This document shows, one piece after another, positions 9,473 through 17,599 of a DNA stretch of 64,000 nucleotides. Under the pieces are notes generated by a model. That model saw only the letters and a list, made by a program, of their open reading frames with translations, did not search any database and was not told the DNA's origin. Position numbers and translations under genes: made by a program. Within the stretch, counting starts at the first letter, position 1. Every line of letters starts with the position of its first letter. The DNA comes from Chloroflexota bacterium. Its GTDB lineage: Bacteria > Chloroflexota > Anaerolineae > Aggregatilineales > Phototrophicaceae. The stretch lies in assembly GCA_020161935.1 (NCBI GenBank), contig JAIUNI010000007.1, positions 62,001 through 126,000 on the forward strand, in the 5' to 3' direction.

Positions 9473-10066
9473 ATGCCCGATTTCGACGGCGAACTCAGCG
9501 ACGCTTTTTTGATTGAACGAGTTCGCGAAAATGATTTGGATTCACTCGGTAAATTATTCGACCGTTATTACGCCCAAGTCTACCGGTCGGCAATTGTCAT
9601 CACCCAAGACAATGCCGCCGCAGAAGACATCGCTCAAGAATGCTTCTTAAAAATTCACCGTTACGCAAACCGCATTGATACCAGCCTGCCTCTCATCCCG
9701 TGGCTCTACCGGGTTACGGTTAACTTAAGTTATACATGGGTCACCCGTCAAAAGAGGCGTACAATCTCTTTAGAGGGGATGGTTGACCGGTTGATGAGTC
9801 CCAACTGGCTTTCGCCCGATCACCTTGCCGAACACAGCGAAACGCAGCGGCAGGTGCGGGAGGCCATCGGGCAGCTTAACCTGAATCAACGTGTGGTGAT
9901 TGCGCTTCACTACCTCAGTGGTCTGAGCCTTGAAGAAATCGCTGAGATACTCGATTGTCCGTTGGGTACTGTCAAAAGCCGTTTACATTATGCGCGTGAA
10001 AACCTACGTCACCAACTCCAAACCGTACAGCTAACAGGTGAGGTTGCACATGGATATGCGCGATAA
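9473..10066 (+). CDS. ECF-type RNA polymerase sigma factor
   Basis: 197 aa, typical of group IV sigma factors. Region 2 spans about residues 25-95: LFDRYYAQVYRSA, then AEDIAQECFLKIHR and the WLYRVTVNLSYTW promoter-melting part. Region 4 is at about 130-185, with the helix-turn-helix in LSLEEIAEILDCPLGTVKSRLHYAREN. GGGGG precedes the ATG by eight bases. The next gene overlaps its end by 17 bp and is probably its partner. Its target promoters are not evident. Confidence 0.93.
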   Translation: MPDFDGELSDAFLIERVRENDLDSLGKLFDRYYAQVYRSAIVITQDNAAAEDIAQECFLKIHRYANRIDTSLPLIPWLYRVTVNLSYTWVTRQKRRTISLEGMVDRLMSPNWLSPDHLAEHSETQRQVREAIGQLNLNQRVVIALHYLSGLSLEEIAEILDCPLGTVKSRLHYARENLRHQLQTVQLTGEVAHGYAR

Positions 10067-10391
10067 ACAATTTGACAACTGGATTCAAGACTCGCTGGAG
10101 ATTGAAATCTCCTTTAGCAAACAAACAAAACAGACCGCATGGGAACGGTTGCAGCTCAAAATCAGCACCGCCGAGCCGCTGTTCGAGCCGGTTTATACCG
10201 CCCCTGTCACCAAGATGCCGCTGGTCAACCGCGTGTGGGATGAAATACTCCGCCTTTTCACCCAAGAAAAATACTTTTACGAGGCACGCGCCAAATCCGT
10301 CCAACATTGTAAGCCCCAAACGAATTATCTAGGCGGCCTCAGCCTGCATAATATGGAACTCATGCGGCAGCGTTGGGCGTTCCCGATTTAA
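10050..10391 (+). CDS. Small soluble protein overlapping the sigma factor; putative regulator
   Basis: 113 aa from ATG 10050, preceded by AGGTGAGG. An upstream GTG at 10038 is possible but would use up that ribosome site. It overlaps the sigma factor gene by 17 bp, so the two are translationally coupled. This is the place where an anti-sigma factor is normally found. However, there is no transmembrane helix and no HxxxCxxC zinc motif. I do not recognise the family. The N-terminal part is acidic and amphipathic, the C-terminal part aromatic and basic. A sigma-binding role is inference from position only. Confidence 0.6.
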   Translation: MDMRDKQFDNWIQDSLEIEISFSKQTKQTAWERLQLKISTAEPLFEPVYTAPVTKMPLVNRVWDEILRLFTQEKYFYEARAKSVQHCKPQTNYLGGLSLHNMELMRQRWAFPI

Positions 10392-10533
10392 AAGGGGGAC
10401 GAAAGTACCACTCAAATCTTAATTCAACATCGCGATTACGCACCTACCCGATATACTGAAGTGCAGTATAATTGAGATTGCAGTAAATTCGGAAAGGAGT
10501 AGTGGCGATTCAAAGGGTTGACAACAATTTCGT

Positions 10534-11730
10534 TTGGCCCGCTCGCCCATTCATATGCCCTCTCTGCCGCGTGTCATTACCGTAGATCCAACCCAAAATA
10601 TCTCGCGCATCATCCGCAGTGCGACTGACTTACTTGGCCTCTCCATTATCCAGATTGACGCGCCAAGTGGGGCGGATGCGCTTGAAGAACTTCGTCGCGG
10701 TGGGGCAAACCTTCTCGTTTCGAGTTGGGAACTTGATGACGAAATGCCGGGGTTAATCCTCGCCTTAGAAGTCAAACAAGTCGCACCTCAAGTCGGTGTG
10801 CTGATTTTAGCGACCGAAGATGATCCTGAAACAGTCGATGAAGAAACCGAAGGCGAGCAGCCATTTGTCTACTTACGCCGCCCGGTTGATGTGCATCAAC
10901 TCCTGCGCGTTTTTATTGCTGGCTTAAATAACGAAAATATTGTTGAGGCTGCTAAAGCAGTTCCCGCAAGCGAAGCCACCACCATCAATCATGGGCCACC
11001 GCCGCCCTTAAACATCCAAAATGCGCGTACGATCATCAAGCAGATGCTGGTTGATGTCGGCGCGATGGCGATCATCCTCTCGGCGCGTAACGGCGAAGTC
11101 CTGCTTGAGGACGGCGCACCGGGCTACCTGAACCGCGAACTCTTGACCAAAGCCTTGATTCCGACCGTTATGACGACCATTGAAATGTCGCCATTGGTGG
11201 GTGGGCAAGCCCAGACTCTTCACTTCTACGACGGCGATGACAAAGATGTGTTTGTGCTGTCGGTTGGTCTGCACCATTTCATGTGCGTCGTTTATGATGG
11301 GCAAGCGGGCAGCCGCCAGTTCGGCAGCATTACGCGCTACGGACGGCGGGCAGCCCAAGACTTGATCGCGCTGCTCGGTGCTTCGGCGTTCGTTATTCAC
11401 CAACCAGAGGCCGCTAAACCCGCCGCACCTGCCCCGGTCAGCAAGCGCAAAGCCGCGACCAACGAAGTGCAAAAAGTTGAACTCGAACTGGCTGTGAAGC
11501 CAGAAGTGCAAGAACCCGAACCCGAACAGGTCAAACTCGATCCCATCCAGAATTTTGATATGGGGTTATTCGACCAATTAGGCAGCCTCGACTCGAATAC
11601 CGCTGATGATATTTTCGACCTCGACCGCTTGGCGGAACTGGTCAACACGGGCAGCGGGCGCAAAGAGATTTCCTTTGACGAAGCGATTGAGTTGGGTGTG
11701 CTGCCAAACCTTGATGGCGAAGGGAAATAA
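10534..11730 (+). CDS. Pseudo-receiver fused to Roadblock/LC7-like domain
   Basis: 398 aa with a TTG start, or 391 aa from ATG 10555. Neither has a well-placed ribosome site, and a TGA at 10519 blocks extension. Residues about 13-130 have receiver-like alternation, but the phospho-acceptor position reads LLVSSWELDDEMPG without the expected Asp, and the usual Lys-Pro is RRP. Residues about 165-290 look like a Roadblock/LC7 domain, which usually regulates small GTPases or dimerises. A Pro/Glu-rich linker and an acidic tail follow. Lying between the sigma factor and kinase genes, it is probably a signalling adaptor (inference). Confidence 0.7.
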   Translation: MARSPIHMPSLPRVITVDPTQNISRIIRSATDLLGLSIIQIDAPSGADALEELRRGGANLLVSSWELDDEMPGLILALEVKQVAPQVGVLILATEDDPETVDEETEGEQPFVYLRRPVDVHQLLRVFIAGLNNENIVEAAKAVPASEATTINHGPPPPLNIQNARTIIKQMLVDVGAMAIILSARNGEVLLEDGAPGYLNRELLTKALIPTVMTTIEMSPLVGGQAQTLHFYDGDDKDVFVLSVGLHHFMCVVYDGQAGSRQFGSITRYGRRAAQDLIALLGASAFVIHQPEAAKPAAPAPVSKRKAATNEVQKVELELAVKPEVQEPEPEQVKLDPIQNFDMGLFDQLGSLDSNTADDIFDLDRLAELVNTGSGRKEISFDEAIELGVLPNLDGEGK

Positions 11731-11752
11731 CAAGCATCGGTGTGTTTTGCTC

Positions 11753-11786
11753 AAAAGCGGTTGGCTGAACCCCAGCCGCTTTTCTG
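11753..11786 (+). terminator. Rho-independent terminator after the Roadblock gene
   Basis: AAAAGCGG and CCGCTTTT pair, extended by TTGG against CCAG, around a short loop. A TTTT-CTG-TTT tail follows, 23 bases after the stop codon. Confidence 0.75.
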
Positions 11787-11886
11787 TTTGAAAGCCTACG
11801 ATTGCACAACTCTTAAAGCTGTCTCATCCGGTATGCCGTTATAATGGGATGAGGGGGCAAACGCCGCCAGAGAAAAGGATAAGGCT

Positions 11887-13380
11887 GTGAGCAAACAAGT
11901 CCGTGCGCCGGGTCGAGAAAAAGATGCAATGATCGGTCGCCTTGTGGGTGACTATCGACTCGATGCGTTGATGGCAACGGGTGGCATGGCGCGCATTTAT
12001 CGTGGTGAGGATACCCGCTTGGGCAGACCCGCCGCGATCAAAGTGCTGGCACATGACGATGCAAACGACGACGACACCTTGACCAAACGCTTCCAGCGCG
12101 AAGCACGGGAACTGGCGAAACTCGAACATCCCAATATCATCACCATCTACCAATACGGCGAACTAGAAGGCTTGTACTTCCTCGCGATGAAGCTCATCAA
12201 AGGGCGGGATCTGGCGCAGGAGTTTAAACGCCTCAAGGGTGACGGACACTCGATGGGAGTGAAGCGCGTCGTCCGCATCTTGATGCAGGTGGCTTCGGCG
12301 CTGGATTATGCCCATGCCCACGGGGTTATCCACCGCGACGTGAAACCCTCGAATGTGCTGCTGACGGACGATGACACGGCTATCCTCACCGACTTCGGTT
12401 TGGTGATGCAGTCCTCTACCCAAACGACATTGGGTACGGCTTTTGGAACACCGCGCTATATTGCACCGGAACAGGCAACAGCCTCGCACAAAGCAATGGC
12501 GCAAAGCGATATTTATTCGCTAGCGGTCGTGCTTTATGAACTGCTGACCGGTGAGCCGCCATTTACGGGTGATACCCCGATGGAGATCGCACTCAGCCAT
12601 ATCAGCGACCCGCCCCCACCACCGCGAAGTAAAAACCCCAAGATTCCGGTCGCGGTTGAAAATGAGATTCTCAAAGCGCTGGATAAAGAACCGGAAAACC
12701 GTCACCGGACAGCGGTTGAATTCATGACGACCATCCAAAACGGCTACGGTATCGACACATTGGATTTGCCACCGGAAACCACGCTGCCCGTTCGCCCCAT
12801 GATTGCCACACCGGCACTGAACACGGGCAACACCGCTACGTCACGGGAAGCGGTAAAAAGGCCGCGCAAATCGACCGGAAAGCGCAATTATTTCCTCGGC
12901 GCACTGGTTTTAGTCATCATCGCCGGTATCGTGGGGTTTCTCATCCTTTCCAACCCAAATGGCGCGGTTGAAGGCAGCCCCGTTACCCTGTACTACACCG
13001 AATCGAGCTTCACCTTTTTTAACTCAACCGATGCCGAGATCAACGTTCAAAAGTTAGACTTCGTGCGCGGCGTGCCTGCAACCAACGACGACTACAGCGG
13101 TGATCGCGTACCGGGTGACCGAATTGAAACCCAAAAATGCTTCCGCATCGTACTGCAAGGCGACCAGACAAAAGCACCGGCGGTATGCGGGACGACAACA
13201 CCGAAGCTGGAGCAACTGAGTAACCCGCTGCGCTTCTTCTGGCGACAGGACAGCGAAGATGGTACGGTGACGAAGTCGTTTGAAGTGCGCTACAATGGAA
13301 ACGTTATTGCTCGCTGCAACACTGTGGCACGCGGGGGTAACGATGAGTGTCGTTTTAACTGGCCGGTAACAGCCTCTTAA
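11887..13380 (+). CDS. Membrane Ser/Thr protein kinase (Hanks type)
   Basis: 497 aa from a GTG start with AAGGAT/AAGG upstream. The kinase domain covers about residues 22-285: glycine-rich loop ATGGMARIYRG, Lys52, catalytic HRDVKPSN (149-156), DFG (169-171) and APE at 193-195, all intact. A transmembrane helix lies at about 334-354. The last 140 residues are extracellular, contain two or three Cys and have no PASTA repeats. It should phosphorylate cytoplasmic proteins in response to an outside signal. The upstream sigma factor and Roadblock genes are plausible partners by position. Confidence 0.93.
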   Translation: MSKQVRAPGREKDAMIGRLVGDYRLDALMATGGMARIYRGEDTRLGRPAAIKVLAHDDANDDDTLTKRFQREARELAKLEHPNIITIYQYGELEGLYFLAMKLIKGRDLAQEFKRLKGDGHSMGVKRVVRILMQVASALDYAHAHGVIHRDVKPSNVLLTDDDTAILTDFGLVMQSSTQTTLGTAFGTPRYIAPEQATASHKAMAQSDIYSLAVVLYELLTGEPPFTGDTPMEIALSHISDPPPPPRSKNPKIPVAVENEILKALDKEPENRHRTAVEFMTTIQNGYGIDTLDLPPETTLPVRPMIATPALNTGNTATSREAVKRPRKSTGKRNYFLGALVLVIIAGIVGFLILSNPNGAVEGSPVTLYYTESSFTFFNSTDAEINVQKLDFVRGVPATNDDYSGDRVPGDRIETQKCFRIVLQGDQTKAPAVCGTTTPKLEQLSNPLRFFWRQDSEDGTVTKSFEVRYNGNVIARCNTVARGGNDECRFNWPVTAS

Positions 13381-13425
13381 CGGCACCGCTTTCAGCATCC
13401 AACAACCTCATAACAGGCATCCATT

Positions 13426-14277
13426 ATGACCGAAAATCTACTGGTATCGACCGATTGGTTAGCCGCGCACCTGACCGATGCGAATTTGCGAATTATCGAC
13501 ATTCGCGGGCATGTACTCCCCGCTGACAAACCAACACCCCATTACTTCAACCATCAAGCGGATTATGATCTCTCGCACATCCCCGGCGCGGTGTTCATCG
13601 ACTGGGTTGAGCAGATCACCGATCCGGCTGATCCACGCCATGCCCAAATCGCCAAGCCGGAACGCTACAGTGCGGTCATGAGCCAAGCCGGAATTGATGA
13701 GAACACATTCGTCGTGGCCTACGACGATGCCAGCGGTATGTTCGCGGCGCGGTTATGGTGGTCGCTGAATTACTACGGGCATACGAAAGCAGCCGTTTTA
13801 GACGGCGGCTGGACGAAGTGGGCTGCCGAAAAGCGCCCTGTGACAACCGAAGTGCCAGCGATCACGCCGAAAACGTTCCTCGCCAAGCCAAACCCGGCTA
13901 TTTACCGCACCTCCGCCGATGTCGAGGCAGCGCTGGGCAGCCCGACCAAGCTCATGGATGTGCGTACGCCTGAGGAGTTCAAGGGCGAATACGCGCGGGC
14001 AAAACGTGCGGGACATATCCCCGGCGCGGTGAACCAGCCACGCGGCGGCCTCGTGAATGCCGATGGAACGATGCTGCCACCAGAACAATTGAAGGTGAAG
14101 CTCGGCGCGATTGGGATTGACGATAGCACACCGGAAGTCATCGTGTACTGCAACGGTGGGGTTTCGGCGAGCTTCGGGCTGCTGGCGATGCGGGTGGCTG
14201 GCCTTGAAAACGGTGCGGTTTACGACGGCTCGTGGAAAGACTGGGGCAACGACGAGCAAAAGCCGATTGAACGTTAG
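13426..14277 (+). CDS. Two-domain rhodanese-family sulfurtransferase
   Basis: 283 aa, the length of thiosulfate/3-mercaptopyruvate sulfurtransferases. The N-terminal rhodanese domain (about 8-135) has Asp in YDDASG where the Cys would be, as is normal. The C-terminal domain (about 160-280) carries the active loop CNGGVS with Cys242. The loop differs from CRKGVT of rhodanese and CGSGVT of mercaptopyruvate enzymes, so the donor is unclear. It moves sulfane sulfur to acceptors in the cytoplasm. It lies 45 bp after the kinase gene and converges with TetR, overlapping by 4 bp. Confidence 0.92.
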   Translation: MTENLLVSTDWLAAHLTDANLRIIDIRGHVLPADKPTPHYFNHQADYDLSHIPGAVFIDWVEQITDPADPRHAQIAKPERYSAVMSQAGIDENTFVVAYDDASGMFAARLWWSLNYYGHTKAAVLDGGWTKWAAEKRPVTTEVPAITPKTFLAKPNPAIYRTSADVEAALGSPTKLMDVRTPEEFKGEYARAKRAGHIPGAVNQPRGGLVNADGTMLPPEQLKVKLGAIGIDDSTPEVIVYCNGGVSASFGLLAMRVAGLENGAVYDGSWKDWGNDEQKPIER

Positions 14278-14873
14278 CGGGTCGGTGTATTCAAGCCTAG
14301 CACGTTGGTGATAGTGGGCATCGACAACTGACGGAACATATCAGCCATTTGCTCCGCAGTATAGGTCGTATCCTGCCGCAGCCACCAGCTAATGAGTGAG
14401 ATCATGGCACCCGCGAGATAATTGGCGAGGATGTCCAATGGCACGAGCGGAGGGTGGTCGGTGACGAACACGTCGATCCGTTCGCGCATACTGCCGGCTA
14501 AATAATCCCGAATGCCATTCACAATCGCGGCTGTCCCCTGCTGGCTGAGGAGCGTGACCCGATAGAGATCACGGTTCTCGAAAGCATGTTGAAACGGGAC
14601 AATCCGCATCGCCATATCCGCGACAGGAATATCGGGCGAAGGCGGTGTGATGCGAGACTTGAGGTCATCAAACATTTCGCGCAGGCTGCTCATGAGCAGT
14701 TGATCTTTACCATTTTTGAAGTGCAAATAAAAGGTAGCACGACCCAAATTGGCGCGGTCGGTTATGTCCTGCACAGTCACCGAGTCATAGCCTTTTTCGA
14801 GAATTAAAGCGATCAGCGCATCGCGTAAGAGGCGGCGGGTTCGGGGGCCGCGACGATCCGGTCGTTTTGCCAT
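14274..14873 (-). CDS. TetR-family transcriptional regulator
   Basis: 199 aa. The N-terminal helix-turn-helix covers about residues 12-60 (VTVQDITDRANLGRATFYLHF), the standard TetR DNA-binding pattern. The C-terminal ligand-binding region includes hydrophobic helices (LANYLAGAMISLISWWL), resembling the TetR C-terminal domain 11/33 type. A short palindrome lies upstream over a -10-like sequence, suggesting self-repression. The ligand and targets are unknown. The next gene upstream is the channel-like membrane protein on the same strand. Confidence 0.9.
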   Translation of the reverse strand: MAKRPDRRGPRTRRLLRDALIALILEKGYDSVTVQDITDRANLGRATFYLHFKNGKDQLLMSSLREMFDDLKSRITPPSPDIPVADMAMRIVPFQHAFENRDLYRVTLLSQQGTAAIVNGIRDYLAGSMRERIDVFVTDHPPLVPLDILANYLAGAMISLISWWLRQDTTYTAEQMADMFRQLSMPTITNVLGLNTPTR

Positions 14874-14901
14874 AACAACATCTCTTAACGTGTTCTATTC
14901 A

Positions 14902-14922
14902 GGTGTTTGATAGTATAACACC
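14902..14922 (-). promoter_or_regulatory. Candidate TetR operator over a -10 box
   Basis: Inverted arms GGTGTT and AACACC are separated by 9 bases. On the minus strand a TATACT -10-like hexamer lies inside, about 40 bases before the tetR ATG. The placement fits autorepression. No clear -35 is seen. Confidence 0.35.
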
Positions 14923-14941
14923 AAAGCTCACGAACATTCGG

Positions 14942-16051
14942 CTACTTCATCATTTTGAAAACGCTGCGCTGCAACCCACGATCAGACGACCACGGCGCGT
15001 AGGGAGCCATCACCAGTTCGCAGAGGGCGAGCAGCACCGTATCATAATTGACACGCCATCCCGAAAAGTCTTTCCACGCTAGGTCACGGTCAGCCTTAAT
15101 CGGCACACCGGCTTCGGCTAAGGTATTCAACGCTTCCTCAAATTCGTCCCGCGAAATACTGATGAAATCTCGATAACCGACATCAGCCTTGTACGGGATG
15201 CGGAAGAAATCCGCGATATGACGGAGCGCTACGTAACCCGCGCGGAGGCACAACTGCGAACCGGCAGTACGCGGGGCATCAACGGCGGCGTGCATAATGG
15301 CGGCTGCGTCCAAGACCGCACCAGCGGCCGTAATCCACGAACGATCCGGCTGTGGGGAGCGGAACATATTGAGGGCAAAGAGTGAGGTATGGCTTTCCTC
15401 GATTTGGGCGAACCAGACTTCCCACGCTGACCAGAGTTCATTGAGCGAGTCGAGGCCACGAATGCGGTAGGCACGGCTAATCAGTTGGACAGCGGACGGC
15501 GGCGAATCGGCACGTACTTCTAGGAGCGTGACTAACGTTTCGCGGGTGGCGAAGGCGGTGTACATGGTGGGCAGGTAAGAGATGACGATGGCAATTAAGC
15601 CCAAGCCGATGGTCGCTTCGGTAAATTCGAGGAAGGTCGCGAAGGCGGTTAAGCTGTTGGCGGGCAGCAGATCAACGGTATAGAAGCCGAGGGTATAGAG
15701 GGACGACCCACTGAGCTTGAAGGCTTGATAGAATGAGACACCCTCACACAAGACATAGAACATGAACGTGTAGCCGACCAAGACAAGAAACTGCCACACG
15801 ATGGGCAAGAGCAGCAGCGTCACAGGGGCGAACAGCGCCATAATCCGGTCACGCTCGGCGTAGGTTTTGGCTTTACGGGCGCGGGAACGATAGATGGAAG
15901 CCATTCTGCGGAAAACGAAGCGTGTGAGGGGAACATTATCCCCACGGGGCAGGACGAAACTGCGAACGGCGGACATCAACGTCCAGCCGACGAGCAGCGC
16001 ACCAGCAAGAAACACGAGTATAGACAGCAGGATTGAGAGGACATCCAGCAT
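14942..16051 (-). CDS. Membrane protein with ion-channel-like pore region
   Basis: 369 aa. Hydrophobic helices lie at about residues 5-28, 75-105 and 150-172. Between the last two the segment SGSSLYTLGFYTVD resembles a two-helix potassium-channel pore loop, but the selectivity signature reads TLGFY rather than TVGYG. The remaining 190 residues are soluble and helical, probably cytoplasmic. I would call it an ion channel-like family protein whose ion selectivity is unknown. It lies 68 bp upstream of tetR on the same strand and could be co-regulated. Confidence 0.6.
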   Translation of the reverse strand: MLDVLSILLSILVFLAGALLVGWTLMSAVRSFVLPRGDNVPLTRFVFRRMASIYRSRARKAKTYAERDRIMALFAPVTLLLLPIVWQFLVLVGYTFMFYVLCEGVSFYQAFKLSGSSLYTLGFYTVDLLPANSLTAFATFLEFTEATIGLGLIAIVISYLPTMYTAFATRETLVTLLEVRADSPPSAVQLISRAYRIRGLDSLNELWSAWEVWFAQIEESHTSLFALNMFRSPQPDRSWITAAGAVLDAAAIMHAAVDAPRTAGSQLCLRAGYVALRHIADFFRIPYKADVGYRDFISISRDEFEEALNTLAEAGVPIKADRDLAWKDFSGWRVNYDTVLLALCELVMAPYAPWSSDRGLQRSVFKMMK

Positions 16052-16178
16052 AACAACCTTCTTCGATGGTTCTAAAGGGTGGAAAGCTGATTATATCGGA
16101 GCGTCATGTCTGACGGCTACTGCACTTTCGGGCAGCGGGGTGAGTCGTTATTATCGGAGAACGAAGGGATTAAATACT

Positions 16179-16199
16179 GGAATGGTCTGAGACCATTCC
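16179..16199 (+). promoter_or_regulatory. Perfect 9-bp hairpin in the creatininase leader
   Basis: GGAATGGTC and GACCATTCC flank a TGA loop, about 25 bases before the AAGGAGG ribosome site of the creatininase-family gene. It could be a leader structure or one of the dispersed GGAA..TTCC hairpins. No T-run follows it. Confidence 0.45.
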
Positions 16200-16234
16200 C
16201 TACGATAAAAATACAAGTTTTTAAGGAGGGACGG

Positions 16235-17404
16235 ATGGTAATGATTATCCGATATGAGGAACTGACGTGGCCGGAGGTGGTGGATTTACCGCGCGACATC
16301 CCATTTGTGCTGCCGATTGGTGAAGGGTATGACCTCGAACAAGCGGCACAGCAGATTCAGGCGGCGCGTATTTGCTTGCTGCCTGCCTTACCCTACGGTT
16401 GGCAAGGAAGCATCGCTCCCGTGAGCGAGGGGATGCTCCAGCGGGTAGTTACGGGTGTTTTGAGCGGGCTGCATGAGCAGGGATTTAGCAACCTCACCGT
16501 CCTACATGCAGGAATGGAGAGGCTGGATAGTAAGCATGTCGGGCAGGTGATGCTGCCACGGGATACGACGAACGATCCACAGCCGTTGGAGGCAAATCAG
16601 CAGCGGGTAATTTTAATACCGTGTGGGCATACGGAGCAGCACGGCTATCACCTGCCCCTGAACACGGATACGGTGATTATTGGGACGATTGCCGAGCGCA
16701 CGGTGGAAGCCATACCAGCCGAGGCGGAAACACTGCCCGCGCTGCCCTACGGCGTGAGTATGTACCGCGAGGCGTTCGCGGGGACGCTGAACATGGGCGG
16801 GCGGGTGTTCGAGGATTTCCTGCTGGAAGTGATCGACGGGTTGGTAGCGCGAGGGGCTGACCGTTTTTACCTGATGAGCGGGCATGGGGGGAACAGTTCA
16901 TTCCTGCATAATGTGGTGAAATACGCGGGAGACAAGCATCATCCCATTTTCGCGACGACGGCTTGGCTGCACACGTCGGGGCATCTGGGCGGGCCAGCGT
17001 TGGAGCAGTACCGGAAGTCGAAAATCGGCGGGATGGGACATGCGTGTGAACTGGAAACGGCCTATTTGCTCCTACTACGGCCTGAACTATGCAAGATGGA
17101 GCGGGTGGTGGACGAGCCGGATTTCATCACAACACCGAATTACTATATGGACTGGATTGAGGGCGGCGCGTTGATTATGTCGGCGACGTGGGAAGATGAT
17201 ACGCTGACCGGGGCGTACGGCAGCGGGAGTTTGGCGACTGCGGAAACGGGCGCAATCTGGCTAGGGATCGCGGTGGAGGAAAAGGTGATCCACGTTAAGG
17301 AGATCCACGAACAGGCGCGGCTGCGACTGGCACGGCGGGCGGAACAGGAGGCGGCGAACCGGAACCCAATGACGGTACTGGCGGGGCAAAGTTGGCGGAA
17401 GTAA
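16235..17404 (+). CDS. Creatininase-family amidohydrolase with degenerate duplicated N-terminal half
   Basis: 389 aa from ATG 16235, placed by AAGGAGGG just upstream; the frame opens earlier at 16106. The active creatininase domain starts near residue 125: GHTEQHGYHLPLNTD gives Glu134, His136 and Asp145 as metal ligands. SGHGGN (215-220) and a CELET segment later complete the site. The family includes creatininase and F420- or flavin-linked amidohydrolases. Residues about 45-95 repeat part of the fold: LPALPYG occurs at 49-55 and again at 167-173, and HAGMER stands where GHGGN should be. Family members are usually about 240-260 aa. The substrate is unknown. Confidence 0.85.
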   Translation: MVMIIRYEELTWPEVVDLPRDIPFVLPIGEGYDLEQAAQQIQAARICLLPALPYGWQGSIAPVSEGMLQRVVTGVLSGLHEQGFSNLTVLHAGMERLDSKHVGQVMLPRDTTNDPQPLEANQQRVILIPCGHTEQHGYHLPLNTDTVIIGTIAERTVEAIPAEAETLPALPYGVSMYREAFAGTLNMGGRVFEDFLLEVIDGLVARGADRFYLMSGHGGNSSFLHNVVKYAGDKHHPIFATTAWLHTSGHLGGPALEQYRKSKIGGMGHACELETAYLLLLRPELCKMERVVDEPDFITTPNYYMDWIEGGALIMSATWEDDTLTGAYGSGSLATAETGAIWLGIAVEEKVIHVKEIHEQARLRLARRAEQEAANRNPMTVLAGQSWRK

Positions 17405-17410
17405 GTCAGA

Positions 17411-17596
17411 AAGACCAATCAGTTTTACCACCGAGACACAGAGAACACAGAGAGGAAAGGCAAAGGCAATTTTAACCGCCAAGTCGCCAAGAACGCCAAG
17501 AAAATGCAGAGATGAGTAACAAAACGCAAAGGCGCAAAGCAAGTTTCATTTTTAACCGCAGAGACGCAGAGAACACAGAGGGAATACGGAGAAATA
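17411..17596. repeat. cgcagagacgcagag-type repeat tract
   Basis: Low-complexity intergenic DNA built from variants of accgcagagacgcagagaa, cgccaagtcgccaagaacg and aacgcaaaggcgcaaag. The same words recur at 19598-19675, 29674-29757, 31056-31275, 39266-39305 and (reversed) 3215-3335 and 54718-54772. No gene is supported here. Confidence 0.8.
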
Positions 17597-17599
17597 CTA

